Assembly: GCA_000444245.1 (NCBI GenBank)
Contig: ATSW01003617.1
Location: 1 to 25,514, forward strand
Length of the DNA stretch: 25,514 nt
Origin: Botryllus schlosseri
Lineage: Eukaryota; Chordata; Ascidiacea; Stolidobranchia; Styelidae
Direction: 5' to 3'
Each line of letters starts with the position of its first letter. Within the stretch, counting starts at the first letter, position 1. The notes below the pieces were generated by a model. The model ran no database searches and was not told the origin of the DNA. It saw nothing but the letters and a program-made list of their open reading frames with translations. This document shows, in pieces, positions 1 to 11,500 of the stretch. The translations under genes were made by a program, and so were the position numbers.

Positions 1-2095
1 CCCTTTTCAAAATCTGCAACTGTTATAACTGGTCTCTTTTTGAAACTCACAATAACTGTAACTTCTTAATGAATCAGTACTTAGTTGACTGTCGACAAAC
101 TAGAATGGTAGGTGGTAGCCTGTGCCCTGTACTGTACTGTACAAGTATGGTGCCTCGGACTGATATGTTGCTGAATTCTTATGTAATCAGGGGATTCTGT
201 GTGATATATTCCATCATTATCATAATTTTATCGGATATCTAAGAAACATTGAGACCACTAGAATATAATGTAGGTCTACAATGAAACCTGGTTTTGTGTT
301 TTGAGAGATAGTTTGTATTTAATATCGTACCAGCAGCCTACCATATTTTGCTCGTTCAAGTTTCTAATTTATGTGTGTTTGCCAAAGTGTTGAAATTTAG
401 TCCAGCCATCAGCTGTCGACATACTGTCAACTCACCATCAACTCACAAGTCATTTCGAGTCACTGGTATTTTTGACTTAAGTTGCGTTGATCACTTAAGA
501 AAATTTCTAGTCAAGAATCACGAGTCAATTCATAAAAATGATGACACTGACAGTCTTCAGCACTTCATCGGAGTCCTTGCACGTTGCGAAGTGTTCCCCC
601 TGACCACCAATCAGGGTATGCCATGTTCCAGTTCAAAATACGGTGACTTGCTGACACATGTGTAGCAATTGGAAATGATCTTTGTTTAACCAACAAATGC
701 AAAAGGTGCATCGCATGTTCACATCCATGGTTGGACTACTAGAGAATTTACAGCTTTTCCAAATTATCCAAATTCCCTGTTCTGATGTTGGTGGCGGTCA
801 AACTCTGTACGAATGGAATCATAGTTTATTCACACCTATTGTGATTGTCAAAATATGATTGCGGTTGCTCGCATTGTGGATGGAGTCAAGTATGGCCGAT
901 CGTAACGCATTAGCCACACAAGACAGTTTAGATTTGTCGTTAGGAATTTTTCAGACAACTTCACTCTCAGCTGTGTGGCTGTGCATGAATTTTAAAAGTG
1001 GGTTCTTACAACTTCACCAACAAGCGTTGCCATGCGGAGCAGGTAGATTTCTCAATGCCCCTTAGGGTAAAGATCCGAATGATACTTAAGCTGACTAGCT
1101 GATCCCCGTTCCTCATGCTATACTGTTGTACTACTGACTGTATAGCGGCTACAGCATGCCCAGTGTATACATTAATGTTCGCTTTGCTTATGTTTGTGTA
1201 CTGTGTAGGCCTACATGTCTGCACATATTGAAACAAGGTTTTTGGGGCATAAAACTTTAAAATGGCATGAAACAATAATTTACTCACTGATAGATTTTTG
1301 ACTGGCTCTCACTGTCACCAATGTCAACTGTCATGTCAGTATACGTTGAATCAAATTCGCAATAATCTGTCTTTCTGACGTTATTGTAGTGGTAAGGAGT
1401 GGCACAGACAGTATTTACTGGTATAAAGTCTAGTTCGTTGGCGAGGTTACACAGCAGACGGTAAAAAGTAGGCTAGGCTACATGATTGTTCAGTTATAAA
1501 TAGTCCTACAATGTGTCCTCTTTTAGAAGGATTTGTCCCCATTCCTCACAAAAATTTAATTGGTCCTCTGAGGAAGCTCTAAAATGCTCTTATCACAATG
1601 AGTCATAGTTGCTTACACTTCCAACAATACTTTTCGTAGGTGAGAAGTTGTAGTTATTTACAGTTGCCATAAAACATGCTGAATTGCTGGTTTGAAAAAG
1701 GTTTTCCAACAAATTGTTCTACTACCCCTATCTACCTTCTTCATTGTTATTGCAAACATGATAACCAATGAAGTCGGCACTTGGACGATTTTGTTTTAAA
1801 AATGAATTAACATGTCACATGAATATTATATGAATGTTTGACGTTCTCTGTAACGTCTATGGTATGCCTTATTCTTAAATGTGAGGATCTGCGGTAATTT
1901 TTCTGGCGCATGTTCGACCCTTACAGACCTATAAGTTGGATCAGTTTCGAGCAACTTTACTGTTGTAGGCTATAGAATCTCAGTGACATTTTGTGTAAAC
2001 AATATCACAACCTCGTTAAAATTGATCACCGGTATGCCTTATTGTGGAGGGAACCACAAAGTATTCATGGGCTGAGTCTGAAAAATCAATTGTAT
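1..2095. other. Intergenic stretch without recognisable gene
   Basis: AT-rich sequence with only short reading frames, the longest about 105 codons at 348-665, none showing a domain, repeat or family signature that I recognise. The palindrome GTAGGCCTAC occurs at 1205-1214. I see no RNA gene and no bounded repeat here. It may hold the 3' flank of a gene lying to the left, but nothing in the sequence proves that. Confidence 0.5.
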
Positions 2096-2122
2096 TTGTG
2101 GTTTTTGTAATTTTTGCTTTGT

Positions 2123-2328
2123 AACAACATAACAATTACATGGGGTAGGCTAGGTCCAGTACAATTTGAATTTTTCTGTCTTTTGTTTAGCATAAATCAA
2201 AAGCTTTCTCATCTAATAGGAATAATTCCACAGGTTGAAATTGAGCCAAATGTGGTGTGCGGTATTTATTTAGCCAACCTGACAATTTTATCAGACAAAA
2301 AAAGTTGTTTTTGAACAACTCCAATATA
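2123..2328. repeat. Partial copy (one arm) of a foldback element
   Basis: This stretch carries the landmarks of one arm of the foldback family seen whole at 2441-2963 and 21989-22604, in the usual order: an ACATGGGG-type block, a 'TTGAAATTGAGCCAAAT' block, GGTGTGCGG, a 'CAATTTTATCAGA' block and a terminal 'TTTTTGAACAAC'. The opposite arm is not present, so it is a solo, diverged arm. No coding capacity is visible. Confidence 0.6.
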
Positions 2329-2440
2329 TACACGGTCCTCTAAATAGAGCCCCTAATTATAATTAGGATCACAGAAATAGTATCAGCAGTCGGCACCAGG
2401 CAGGGGTAAATAGCAATTATTTGTAATCATCATCGATTAC

Positions 2441-2963
2441 ATTGTACACTAGGGCTGTTCTATAATTTTTCTTGCGTACCACAAGCCGAGGAAGTTCGAG
2501 AAACACTGGTTTAGACTAGAGAAACGTTGCACACCAAATTTGGCTCAATTCAAACCAGTGGAAGCGAAGTTGTTGCAGTAGAAAATTTTGGATTTGAATA
2601 AAATAGTATTTGTGGTGACCAGCATTAGTATTAGCCACTGCAAATACCGGTACCGGTACTATTTATTTGAACTCAAAATTTTTCCACTGCAATAACTTTG
2701 CTTCCACTGCTTGGAATTGAATCAAATTTAGTGTGCAGCTTTCCTTAAAGGCGAACTAACAATTTCATGTGGTAGACAGAAAATTAGAAATTATTTTGAT
2801 TTATGTTATATATTATAAATCCAAAACGTTCTTCTCTTATAGCAATGCGGCTATTGATTGAAAATGAACCAAATTTGGTGTGCAGCGTTTTTTAGCCAAC
2901 CAAGTATAGGCCTAGCAAGTGAAATTTGAAAAAAAATGATTATTTAACAGCCCTCTAGTGCAA
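2441..2963. mobile_element. Foldback (palindromic) DNA element, copy 1
   Basis: The left end (ATTGTACACTAGGGCTGTT) and the right end (AACAGCCCTCTAGTGCAAT) are inverted copies of each other, and the two arms mirror one another around about 2650, where TACCGGTACCGGTA sits. Each arm contains the family blocks 'ACCAAATTTGGCTCAATT' and 'GAAGCGAAGTTGTTGCAGTA' or their reverse complements. No transposase frame is present, so it is a non-autonomous, MITE-like element moved by an unknown transposase. No clear target-site duplication is seen at this copy. Confidence 0.7.
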
Positions 2964-3921
2964 TATACATTATGGGTGTTCAAAAATGACTTTTTTTTCT
3001 CAAATTATACTGGCTAATTAATAAAATTGTTAGATTTGGTTAAAAAAACTATGCACACCAAATTTAGTTTAGTTCCAACCAGTAGCCGCATTGCTACAAG
3101 AGAAGAAAGATTTGAATTTATTATCGAAAAGTTGAATGAAGAAATTTTCAAAATTTTCTGTTCACCCCATGAGATTGTTACGTTTTCTTCAGAAACGATG
3201 CTCACCCAATTCGGCTCAATTCCAACTAGTGGAAGCTGAGTTAGGGGAGAGGAGGCCAAGATGAGACACGGGGCAAGATGAGACATGCAATTTTTTCATA
3301 GAACAATTTTCTGATGGACAGATTCCTTCAACTGTGTTGTTCTCGTAATGTCATTCTAAGTCCTACCATATTAACAAGGCAAACAGATTTGAGGTTGGGC
3401 AGAAAAATGCCCCATTTTCATAGTCTGTTTCAGTTATGTGAATTCATGTTCGTAAGGGCATACCTATCATAGTACTTCGTATTATAAAAAAACATTACTG
3501 GAGTTGGTAGCGAGCAATATTAGCAGTGTAATCATGCACTTACCTAAGAAAAGTAGTAGACCGAAAAATTTTGATTCAAGTTTATACAATAATTGAGGTG
3601 TGGGGTAAGATGAGACATTGCCATGGGGGTAAGTTGATACATGGCTATCGGTGGGCTTTTCCATTGAAAGACTCGTAAACTTCAGAATTTACTGTTCAAG
3701 GCACACATAATCTATTATTTATCAAGTAGTGGACCAGATGTGACATCACAAGACAAAATAATAACGTATGTCTTATTGTTGCTGGATCCCATGGATAATT
3801 GGTTTTCTATGTCATTTAAATTTGTATAATAACATCATATTACATACCATTTCATGATTAATATATTTTATTCATGATGTTGCAAGTTGATTCATCATTT
3901 GGGATAAATTGGTGGTGTATT

Positions 3922-4677
3922 GACAGACAGACAGACAGATTCTTTATTCGTACGATGATTGTTCACACAAATATGTAAAAAAGACAAACACAGCGATATG
4001 ACCACATCAAGATGTGTCTTCAAGTCAGCTGTAGTCAAGGTGTAACGCTAGAACATTTATATCATGCAACTGTAGGTCAGTAACACTTCAACAAAAGATT
4101 AAACAACAAAACGCAAACGCAAAACAGTGGTAGTAGAAAAAATAAAAAACTGTAACACTAGTTCAAAATAAATACCAGATTATACTCTCAGGTCTCAATA
4201 TGTAGAAATGAGCTTAGACTTAAAATTCCGACAGAATGATGCAAATGACAAACCTCTGTGCTCTATTGATAAGGAGTTCCAAATCCTTGGACCAACAAAA
4301 GTTAGGGATCTCTGGCACACACTAGCGGCTGAATTCTTTATAAAGATATTTCCAGCGGTGGCGGATCTAGTTCCGTGAGAGTGGACACCGGCAGATGGCG
4401 TAAAGATGCGGCTAAGAGCAGAAGGGAATTCACCATGGTGATATCGGTACATGGTCTTGGCACTTTCATAAGTGCAGAGTTCGCGCACTTTCAATATCCC
4501 CAGGGATTTATATTGAGCAAGAATTGCTTGGTGTCTCATCTTGAATACAGTGCGTCTCATTTTACCTTCACCTGGGGGTAAGTTGAGACATTCGAGGAAG
4601 GATTTTTGAGGGCCATGAAATCCATAAGCATGTTGTTCAATATAACTCAAGGCATAGTCATCAATAGTACAGATCAC
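3922..4677 (-). mobile_element. 5'-truncated LINE, 3' end with tail microsatellite
   Basis: Read on the minus strand, this is the 3' end of a non-LTR retrotransposon. It comprises the C-terminal part of a reverse-transcriptase polyprotein (4195-4677), about 250 bp of 3' untranslated sequence, an AATAAA (complement of 3943-3948) and a terminal run of CTGT/GACA tetranucleotides (3922-3939). A short tandem tail instead of poly(A) is common in CR1-like and related clades. The 5' part, with the RT catalytic core and endonuclease, is absent within the host element, as expected of a truncated insertion. Confidence 0.7.
4195..4677 (-). pseudogene. LINE reverse-transcriptase polyprotein, C-terminal fragment
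   Basis: An open frame of about 160 codons without an ATG of its own; it stays open a little further upstream. It matches the post-catalytic tail typical of CR1/Jockey-type LINE polyproteins. Visible landmarks are 'YKSLGILKVREL', then 'YRYHHGEFPSAL', then 'GVHSHGTRSA', and near the end 'GPRIWNSLS' followed by a basic phenylalanine-rich tail (FCRNFKSKL). The F/YxDD catalytic box lies upstream in intact elements and is not found here, so this piece cannot be active. Clade assignment within the CR1/L2/Jockey group is uncertain. Confidence 0.75.
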
Positions 4678-5122
4678 TGGCTTTTCATTGGTACCAAAAT
4701 TAATCCTCAGAAGGCATTACTCTTTGAGTGGCGTTAAAATATCAGACAAGTGTCTCATCTTGGCCTCCTCTCGCCTATTGCAGTTGAAAACTATGAATAG
4801 TAGTAAAATAGTAACCTGGCCACCGTAAATACTATTTTATTAAAATCCAAATTTTCGACTGTAATAACTCCGTTTCCACTGGTTGGAATTGAGCCAAATT
4901 TGGCGAGCATCGTCTCCAGACAACCTTAAAATTTCATGGGGTGAACAGAAAATTTTGGAATTTTCAATTATTTTAATAGTGAATGAAACTTTTTTCTCTT
5001 GTAGCAATGCGGCTACTGGTTGGAATTGAACCAAATTTAATGTGCAGCGTTTAATTAGGTAACCTAGCAATTTCATCAAGTAGCCAGTACAATTTGAGAA
5101 AAAAAGTCATTTTTGAACACCC

Positions 5123-5508
5123 CTACTGGACACATCAGAATATCGAACGTTTTGGCCAACTTGCGGCGGCTATTTAATCGAAGATTTAATCACCGCCAAT
5201 CCTTTTGACAGCGCACGTCAAGGAGTCGCATATTGCCCGGAACGTGTTACGTCTTGGTGTCTCCCAGCATGGAAATGTCTAATAGGCTACTCATTTAGGG
5301 CATTAGGAATTTGTGGGTCCACACATTACTGTTGACAGGTCATATTGCTCAACTATAACTATCAGATCTACCACGTCTTAGGTCAGTGCTCAGGACTGAT
5401 AATATCGGCCAGTTGTTCAGAAAAGATTCATAGAATGCAATTAATATTTGTATTTGCAGTATTGTCACATACCGTACGCTAGCTAATTAGAATCACGCTA
5501 TCAATACC
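5123..5508 (+). promoter_or_regulatory. Presumed 5' flank of the NLR gene
   Basis: About 390 bp between the foldback element and the proposed start codon at 5509. I see no convincing TATA box, initiator or known immune-factor site. The transcript start cannot be placed from the sequence. The region is assigned as 5' flank or 5' untranslated sequence only by position. Confidence 0.3.
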
Positions 5509-5584
5509 ATGGCAGAAGGGGGTAATGATCACAATTCTGGTGTCGCTGATGTCAAGCCTCCGTCATTATCACCTGGGATAAGCG
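5509..5584 (+). CDS. NLR exon 1 (start codon exon)
   Basis: Reads MAEGGNDHNSGVADV and continues to ...SPGIS plus one base, ending at a consensus donor (AGCG|GTAAGT), phase 1. The ATG has A at -3 and G at +4. The short acidic and polar peptide has no recognisable domain. Its place in the gene rests on splice phase and orientation, since the next candidate exon accepts phase 1. Confidence 0.55.
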
Positions 5585-8500
5585 GTAAGTAATGTCTGTT
5601 GTATTTGAACTTGGAATACTTGAAATTCATAATAATATTATCCATCTAAAACTGTTGTTAAGTTAGTCCAATACGGCTCATTTTGTTCGTTGCGTAAATA
5701 ATATTCCGAAAGATATCGAAGAAAGTAATAGAATTCTTATTACCGTAATTTTCCATGTATAATGCGCAAATTTTACCGGATTTTGTCCTAAAATCGGGAG
5801 GTGTGCACTATGCATGGGTACAACAATTCTTGAAATAAATCTCCATTGAAATAAAACTTGAAATCACACCTTCATATTTGTTTTCAATCGCGCATAACAT
5901 TCAGCCATCCTGCCCAGTAATTCGTATTATCAGTGTTTCGCGCTGCCAATTAGCGGGAAATGTGTTGCCAATAGCGAAATTGGTCTACACTGCACAATAG
6001 CACGCGATCTCCTTGTACGAGAGTGAAATTAGGTCATTGATTGCTGCACGCAGGCCCGTAACAGCACTTCGTCTGCCCCCCCATCCCAAAAAAAACGTTG
6101 GTCTTGGCCCCCCCATAGGGTGTTATACAGTGCTTCTGGGGGAAGGCTTCGCCCCCCAGACCCCCTCAGCCTCTGCGCATTCTGCCGCTACTTATCAGCT
6201 ACATTTGATGTTCGCTTTAGTGAAAAATTTATATAATTCACAATTGAATCGGTCAATATGATCGAGAATTGCATGTATTTTGCTATCAATTTTTTATTCT
6301 CTCTCTGCTCACGTAATCAGGTTTACCGGTAGAGCTGAGTGAGGTATCTTGGAACAGGTAGCACCCGTTGGCATGTTGACTTCGTTATATGATGCTATTT
6401 TGTGACCTCCTATATCCGATATGTCAAAAGATATGGAAACGCCCAAACGTACTAAACTAAAAGACGCACACAAGTTCAAATTGGTATTTCTTTACTGGCA
6501 AATAATTTTTCCCTGCAGGATGTCATTTATCCTGTAGGGTTCAGATCGCCAGGACAGGAACATTCGGCGCCAGCCATTTAGGCACCTACGGACAATATCG
6601 AAGTTTTTGGTCAGCACAAGGGTATTCCTTTTCGGCCACGGTCTTCTCGCTGCTGATTGTTCTGGCACACTTCTCAGAGTCACATGTTACATGGCCTATA
6701 ACTTCATATGTCTTGTTGTGTCGTGGCGCAGTACTGGCAGACGCCGAAGTGGCCATTTCTATAAATCATGCGTATTTTTGTTGGGAAGGGTACCCAATAA
6801 TCAAGATATTTTGCAATATTAAATCTCGCATAGCGAGAAACTTTTTTTGAGTTTTTCGTTGATAATTTTCCTGTTATCCACCAATCAAGGATAATCCGAG
6901 AATTATCAACGAAGAAATCACATAACTCCGCGTCTAGTAATTGAGTCAATTTTGTTTTGCATCGTCTTTGAAGACAGCGCAACAATTTCATGGGATTGAC
7001 AAAAAAATTTGAATTTTTTTAAAAATAATCCCTAATAAATTAAAAATTTTAATTGGATCTGCGGAGTCTTATACTTGTTAGAATTGAACCAAATTTGGTG
7101 GGCAGCGTTTTTTAGGGGAATCTGACAATTTAATCAGTGAATGGCTGTAATCCGGGAAAAAAGTTTTTTTGAGCAGCCGTAATGTACACGTTACGTAATC
7201 ACGGCACATAAATAAACAGGCTTCAAAGTAAACACATGTCTTATTCAGTTTATGCAGCCTGTAGTTTTAGTCCTCGCATTAACATTAATAAATAGATTTC
7301 ATGGTTTAAATTCCAAGGAACCTTTCGTGGGTCGCACAGAATCGCGTGACGGACAGGATTCGCCCCGCGGGCTACACAATGCCCAGACCTGGTCCAGACT
7401 TTGTAAGCTAGAGGGTATCTCTTGAATTTCAAATTCAAAAATAACGTGCGCATGAATGTGACTAATGCAAATCATCTTCTTATTTTTGTGGGAAATGCGA
7501 TTATTTTTTTAATATAAATAGAATAATTTTGTAACAGGTGACTGGAAAATGGAAAACACCGATTCATTGGAGAAAATTCGAAGAAACAAGAGCGAAAATG
7601 AAAAGAGGTTATCAACATCATTGCTACATGATGAAGGTGGAAGTTGTCTTTAGGTGTAACTATCCGTCATTTTGTTCAAAGGGCGGCAACGTATTATACA
7701 GCCTTTCCACTCGATTAGAGTTCAAAGTAATGCCAATTTCCACCCAAGTAAAGTGACAGTGGCCATTTCTTTGAAATCCCAAAACATGGTATTCAAGTAG
7801 AATTTGGAAATCAATGATTTGAATAAAGTGAATATGTGGAAGCACCTGCAAATCCATTTAAAGTATGTGAAATGCTGTACTACATTAAACATCTAGCACT
7901 GTGTCGTGGGGTTTTAGACATAGTGAGCATATTGTATTTACCATCGATTTAACACTTTGAACTCGTCATAGGTTCCGTGAAATCTGCGAGATTGGCTGAG
8001 GGAGAAATTGTCGTCCAGACGATCGAAAATAGTTCGGTAAATGTTTTAGCGGGGAAACAGATTATTCATCACCACCATAACTTCCAGTCTGCACGAAACC
8101 AAGGTGAGATATGTGTTGTTGTAGCTCTGATTTTCATTGTGTTTCTATTTATTTGGTTAGGTCAAATCCAGCCCTTGGTAGGGATGGTGATGACGTTCGT
8201 TTCAACTTCGTCTTTCACATCGTAACCTCGACAATTTAGAAGTTCGCCTTTCGCAATCAAGCCTTCGTAATCTTTCTAACTTTCCGTGAAATGCAAAAGA
8301 GTTCCTGTAATCTCAACATCTGTGTTATATCAGACTATCATTCGCTGTGTCAGTGTTGTAGGAATAGGTGATCCTGTCAAAACTGAGGTCTACCTTGTAC
8401 CGTCGAAAAGAATACAGATTTTAAAGAGTTTTGCCTAAAACAGTGGTTCTCGACTTGTCAAAAATTACCTAGTCCTAGCAGACCCACCCTTATTTTAAGG

Positions 8501-11500
8501 ACTATAGTAAAACACAATGGGTAAGAGGCCGAATTGCCGACGGTCTTTTCGGGTTGAGACTTTGCTATTAGAAATATTTCGCGCTTGATCCGCTACTGAG
8601 GACCACTCGATTAATTAACAATATAAGAATTATGTGTACTATATTCGGGAGCAAATCAAGGTAACAACAACCACTGGTCAGGGGTTCATACAATCTGGTT
8701 CTAGCCCGTTGTACACATCCCGAATTCACCTTCGCGAATATCAATACGGGAAATTTAATTGTTTGTTTGTCTTGATTTATTGCTTTCCGTGACTAGTAAA
8801 CTACGGGAACTGAAAATGTGTTAGCATCTTTCATGTGCAAAGGCGCTCTCATTCCCAAAAGCGCTACAGTGCCTCTTTCTTCGATTTCGGCAAGCTGTGC
8901 GGTGCAGGATACAATTCATAGTTCGGAACATTTTGTGGAAAATAACCTGAGATCGCGTGATGGGAGTGTTGGAACGGGGAATCTAAGAGTACGCACGATT
9001 CATTTAAACACTAGAAATACCGGAACTTCAAACTACCTATAACTAACAAGTGGCTTTTCTGACGCATGTTCTATTTTGTCTCATTCATTGCATTCAAGGA
9101 GGCTAAATTTGTGGATTTGAAATCTTCTTTTCTTTTCAGATATCAGCCACACAAAACTTTTGCAAATTTGCAACGACAATACCAAGAAAGGGACGGCCAT
9201 TGACATCCTCGATGTCTTCCAACATGAAAAGCTTCAGCAACCTGATTTCGAAGTTTACCCACAGATGCATCAAGTTGACGTTGACGAATATTACAAAGGT
9301 CGATATGACCATAATCAGCTGACACAGGAAGTTGGATTTCTGCGGAAAGACAGAGTTGAAGCGAAAAATATCGGAATCCACGACATTATGGCGTCCATGT
9401 GGCAGAAAGAAAAATTGGGCTCATCAAAAACAGTTGGCATAACCGCTATTGTAGCATCTGCTGGCTCGGGAAAATCCACACTTACTCGCAGATTAGCTAG
9501 ACAAGCTCTCGGTGTTACAATGAACCAGGGTAAAAATCCGCCCTCGTACAGTAAAAGAATGGTGCATCATATTGAATTGAAGGATATTGAAAAGGAAGGC
9601 AAAATTAAACCGTCAAGCTTTTTGTTTGGGGGGGGTATACGAAAATGAATATCAAGAGGACCAGGCATTCGAATGGTTAGATGAACATCAATCTGAGGCA
9701 GTTTTAATATTCGACGGGCTTGATCAAGCAACATGGGACTTTGACAAGAAACATCTTCGGAAAATACAAAAGCACGAAAAAGCAAGATGCTGGACAGTTT
9801 TGTACAACATATTATGCCGAAATATTATCCCTAGCGTTAAGATCTACGTAGCGTCACGAGAATTCAAAATTTCTGAGTTACCGCCGATGGCGCGACCAGA
9901 AACCATCATCACGCTGAATGGTCTTACTTTGGAAGACGCGCATAAGATATTCACCTTTCTACTAGACGAAGAAGGTGAAGGTCTCTGGCAGAAAATTGAA
10001 AGCATGTCACCAAGATTGCTCAATTTAGTCTCTATCCCCGTTTTCTTGATCCTAACGGCAGTTGTCATGGGACGGGATCCAAGTAAACCTTCTCCGAAAA
10101 CGGTAACGGAACTATGCAACAGAATCATATTAGGTCTGCAAAGTGTGAAAAAAATTCGAAATGGGGAACAAATTTTATCGATAATCAGCAAACTAAAGCA
10201 ATTGGCATTTCAAGGCATGAAAGAAGGGAGGGTCGTGTTCGAAGAGTCGGACTTAAATGAGTTTGGAGTTTCTGTCGAGGAAGTTCAAGATTTGATGACG
10301 AAAGTTCCGGGGAAGAACCTACTAAGCCGGCACTTGATGCAAGGAGATTCCACATTCTTTTTTTGCCATCAAAGCATTCAAGAATATCTGGCAGCGATCT
10401 TTGTAACGGAGATGAACTTCAACGAATTCTGTAGCTTCGATGAAGAACAACTCCACGAAGAGCGATGGTCCGTCGTGCGGCGATTCGTGGCAGGCAACGT
10501 GTTCTCAAACTCACAAAATGATCTTTACGAAGGTCAGATATCTAACGTTCTATTTGGTTTGATAAATCATGATTTTCCAATGCGGTAACGACAATAACGT
10601 TTGAGTTCAAATTCGACCGAAGTCGACTACATAGCTTCTTATTTATTTTAAAGGTGGGACATCCACTCCACGTAAGCATTTTTTTCAGAGAAAATGAGCC
10701 CGGCTTTATTGATGCATATCGTCCCGCTGTGAAACGATCATCGGTAGTAGTTTTTACCTAAAAAATCTAAGTTTTGACATTTTTTCTACCTAAAAAAAAC
10801 TTAATTTTGACCTAACGTATGCAAATTAAGTGTTTTCCCACAAAATTTTAGAACTACTACTCATCTTCATTTCTGGTTCGAACTGTTTGTCCTTATTAAG
10901 TAGTTTGGCCTGAAAAAACTTCTTTGACTCAGAAACTGACAAATTTTTCCATGAAAAAACTTTATTTTAACGAGATCTTGACGTTTGAAAAATTCCCGTG
11001 GTTACATCATGTATTATGGTAAAAAATATTTAAAATTTGTTGTAGTACAACGAAAGATACTTTCGTACATTCTTGGGCAGAAAGTGTCTGTCTTTACTAA
11101 GCAGCTTGCCAAGAATGCAGTAAGAACGTTCAACAGTAGCAGTTGTTGGCTGACAACACTGAATTTGTGCGTGCGTACACTACTGGTGACACAACGTGTT
11201 GCTTCATTCTGACAATGGTGTCTACATCACGATTTTCCATCATGTGCTTCTTGATATTAACAATCATGCAATGCCCACGCATTCTTGCTTCAGTCGGGAT
11301 ATTGTGGTACGTTGAGCATAACACCATATCAACCTATTTGTTTCATTTGAATGTTTATGATTCACAATGAGCAGACAATGGGCCGTCTACAACGGTAGGC
11401 CTATACAGTAGGCTACAAGCTGTAAAATGTCAAACGATAAGTTTACAGGTTGCCAAAAATTTTGACTTTGTAAAAAATTTTGACATTCTTCGACCTAACG

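Larger units (their letters stand above)
3244..4775. mobile_element. 1.5-kb TIR DNA element with TA target duplication
   Basis: The 25-bp terminal inverted repeats at 3244-3268 and 4751-4775 agree at 24 of 25 positions; the outer part reads GGGGAGAGGAGGCC on the left and GGCGAGAGGAGGCC on the right arm read inward. A TA dinucleotide flanks each end (3242-3243 and 4776-4777), and the surrounding foldback sequence is rejoined if the element and one TA are removed. TA duplication is typical of Tc1/mariner-like elements, but no transposase is visible here, so the superfamily is uncertain. Internally, variants of GGGGTAAGATGAGACA recur at 3270-3285, 3602-3617, 3626-3641 and 4575-4590. A LINE fragment (3922-4677) lies inside. 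Confidence 0.75.
2974..5122. mobile_element. Foldback DNA element, copy 2, split by a nested insertion
   Basis: The left end GGGTGTTCAAAAATGAC (2974-2990) is matched in reverse at 5106-5122 (GTCATTTTTGAACACCC). The arms 2974-3241 and 4778-5122 contain the same inverted blocks as the other copies. They are separated by a 1532-bp element at 3244-4775. Removing that element and one TA restores the family sequence across the join (GAGTTATTGCAG), so the foldback copy was already present when the second element landed. Confidence 0.75.

Noticed and set aside
348-665. 105-codon open frame as a gene
   Set aside because: No recognisable domain, and no coding neighbours; its length is unremarkable for AT-rich noncoding DNA.
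6492-6683. Minus-strand frame in NLR intron 1 as a gene
   Set aside because: It is only 63 codons, contains the hairpin at 6511-6539 and has no recognisable domain.
8818-9042. Open frame in NLR intron 3 with SVGTGNLRVRTIHLNTRNTG, considered as an extra exon
   Set aside because: The text looks somewhat like the motif in exon 3, but no acceptor and donor pair of decent quality keeps the phase 1 joins used by the neighbouring exons. It remains possible as an alternative exon.
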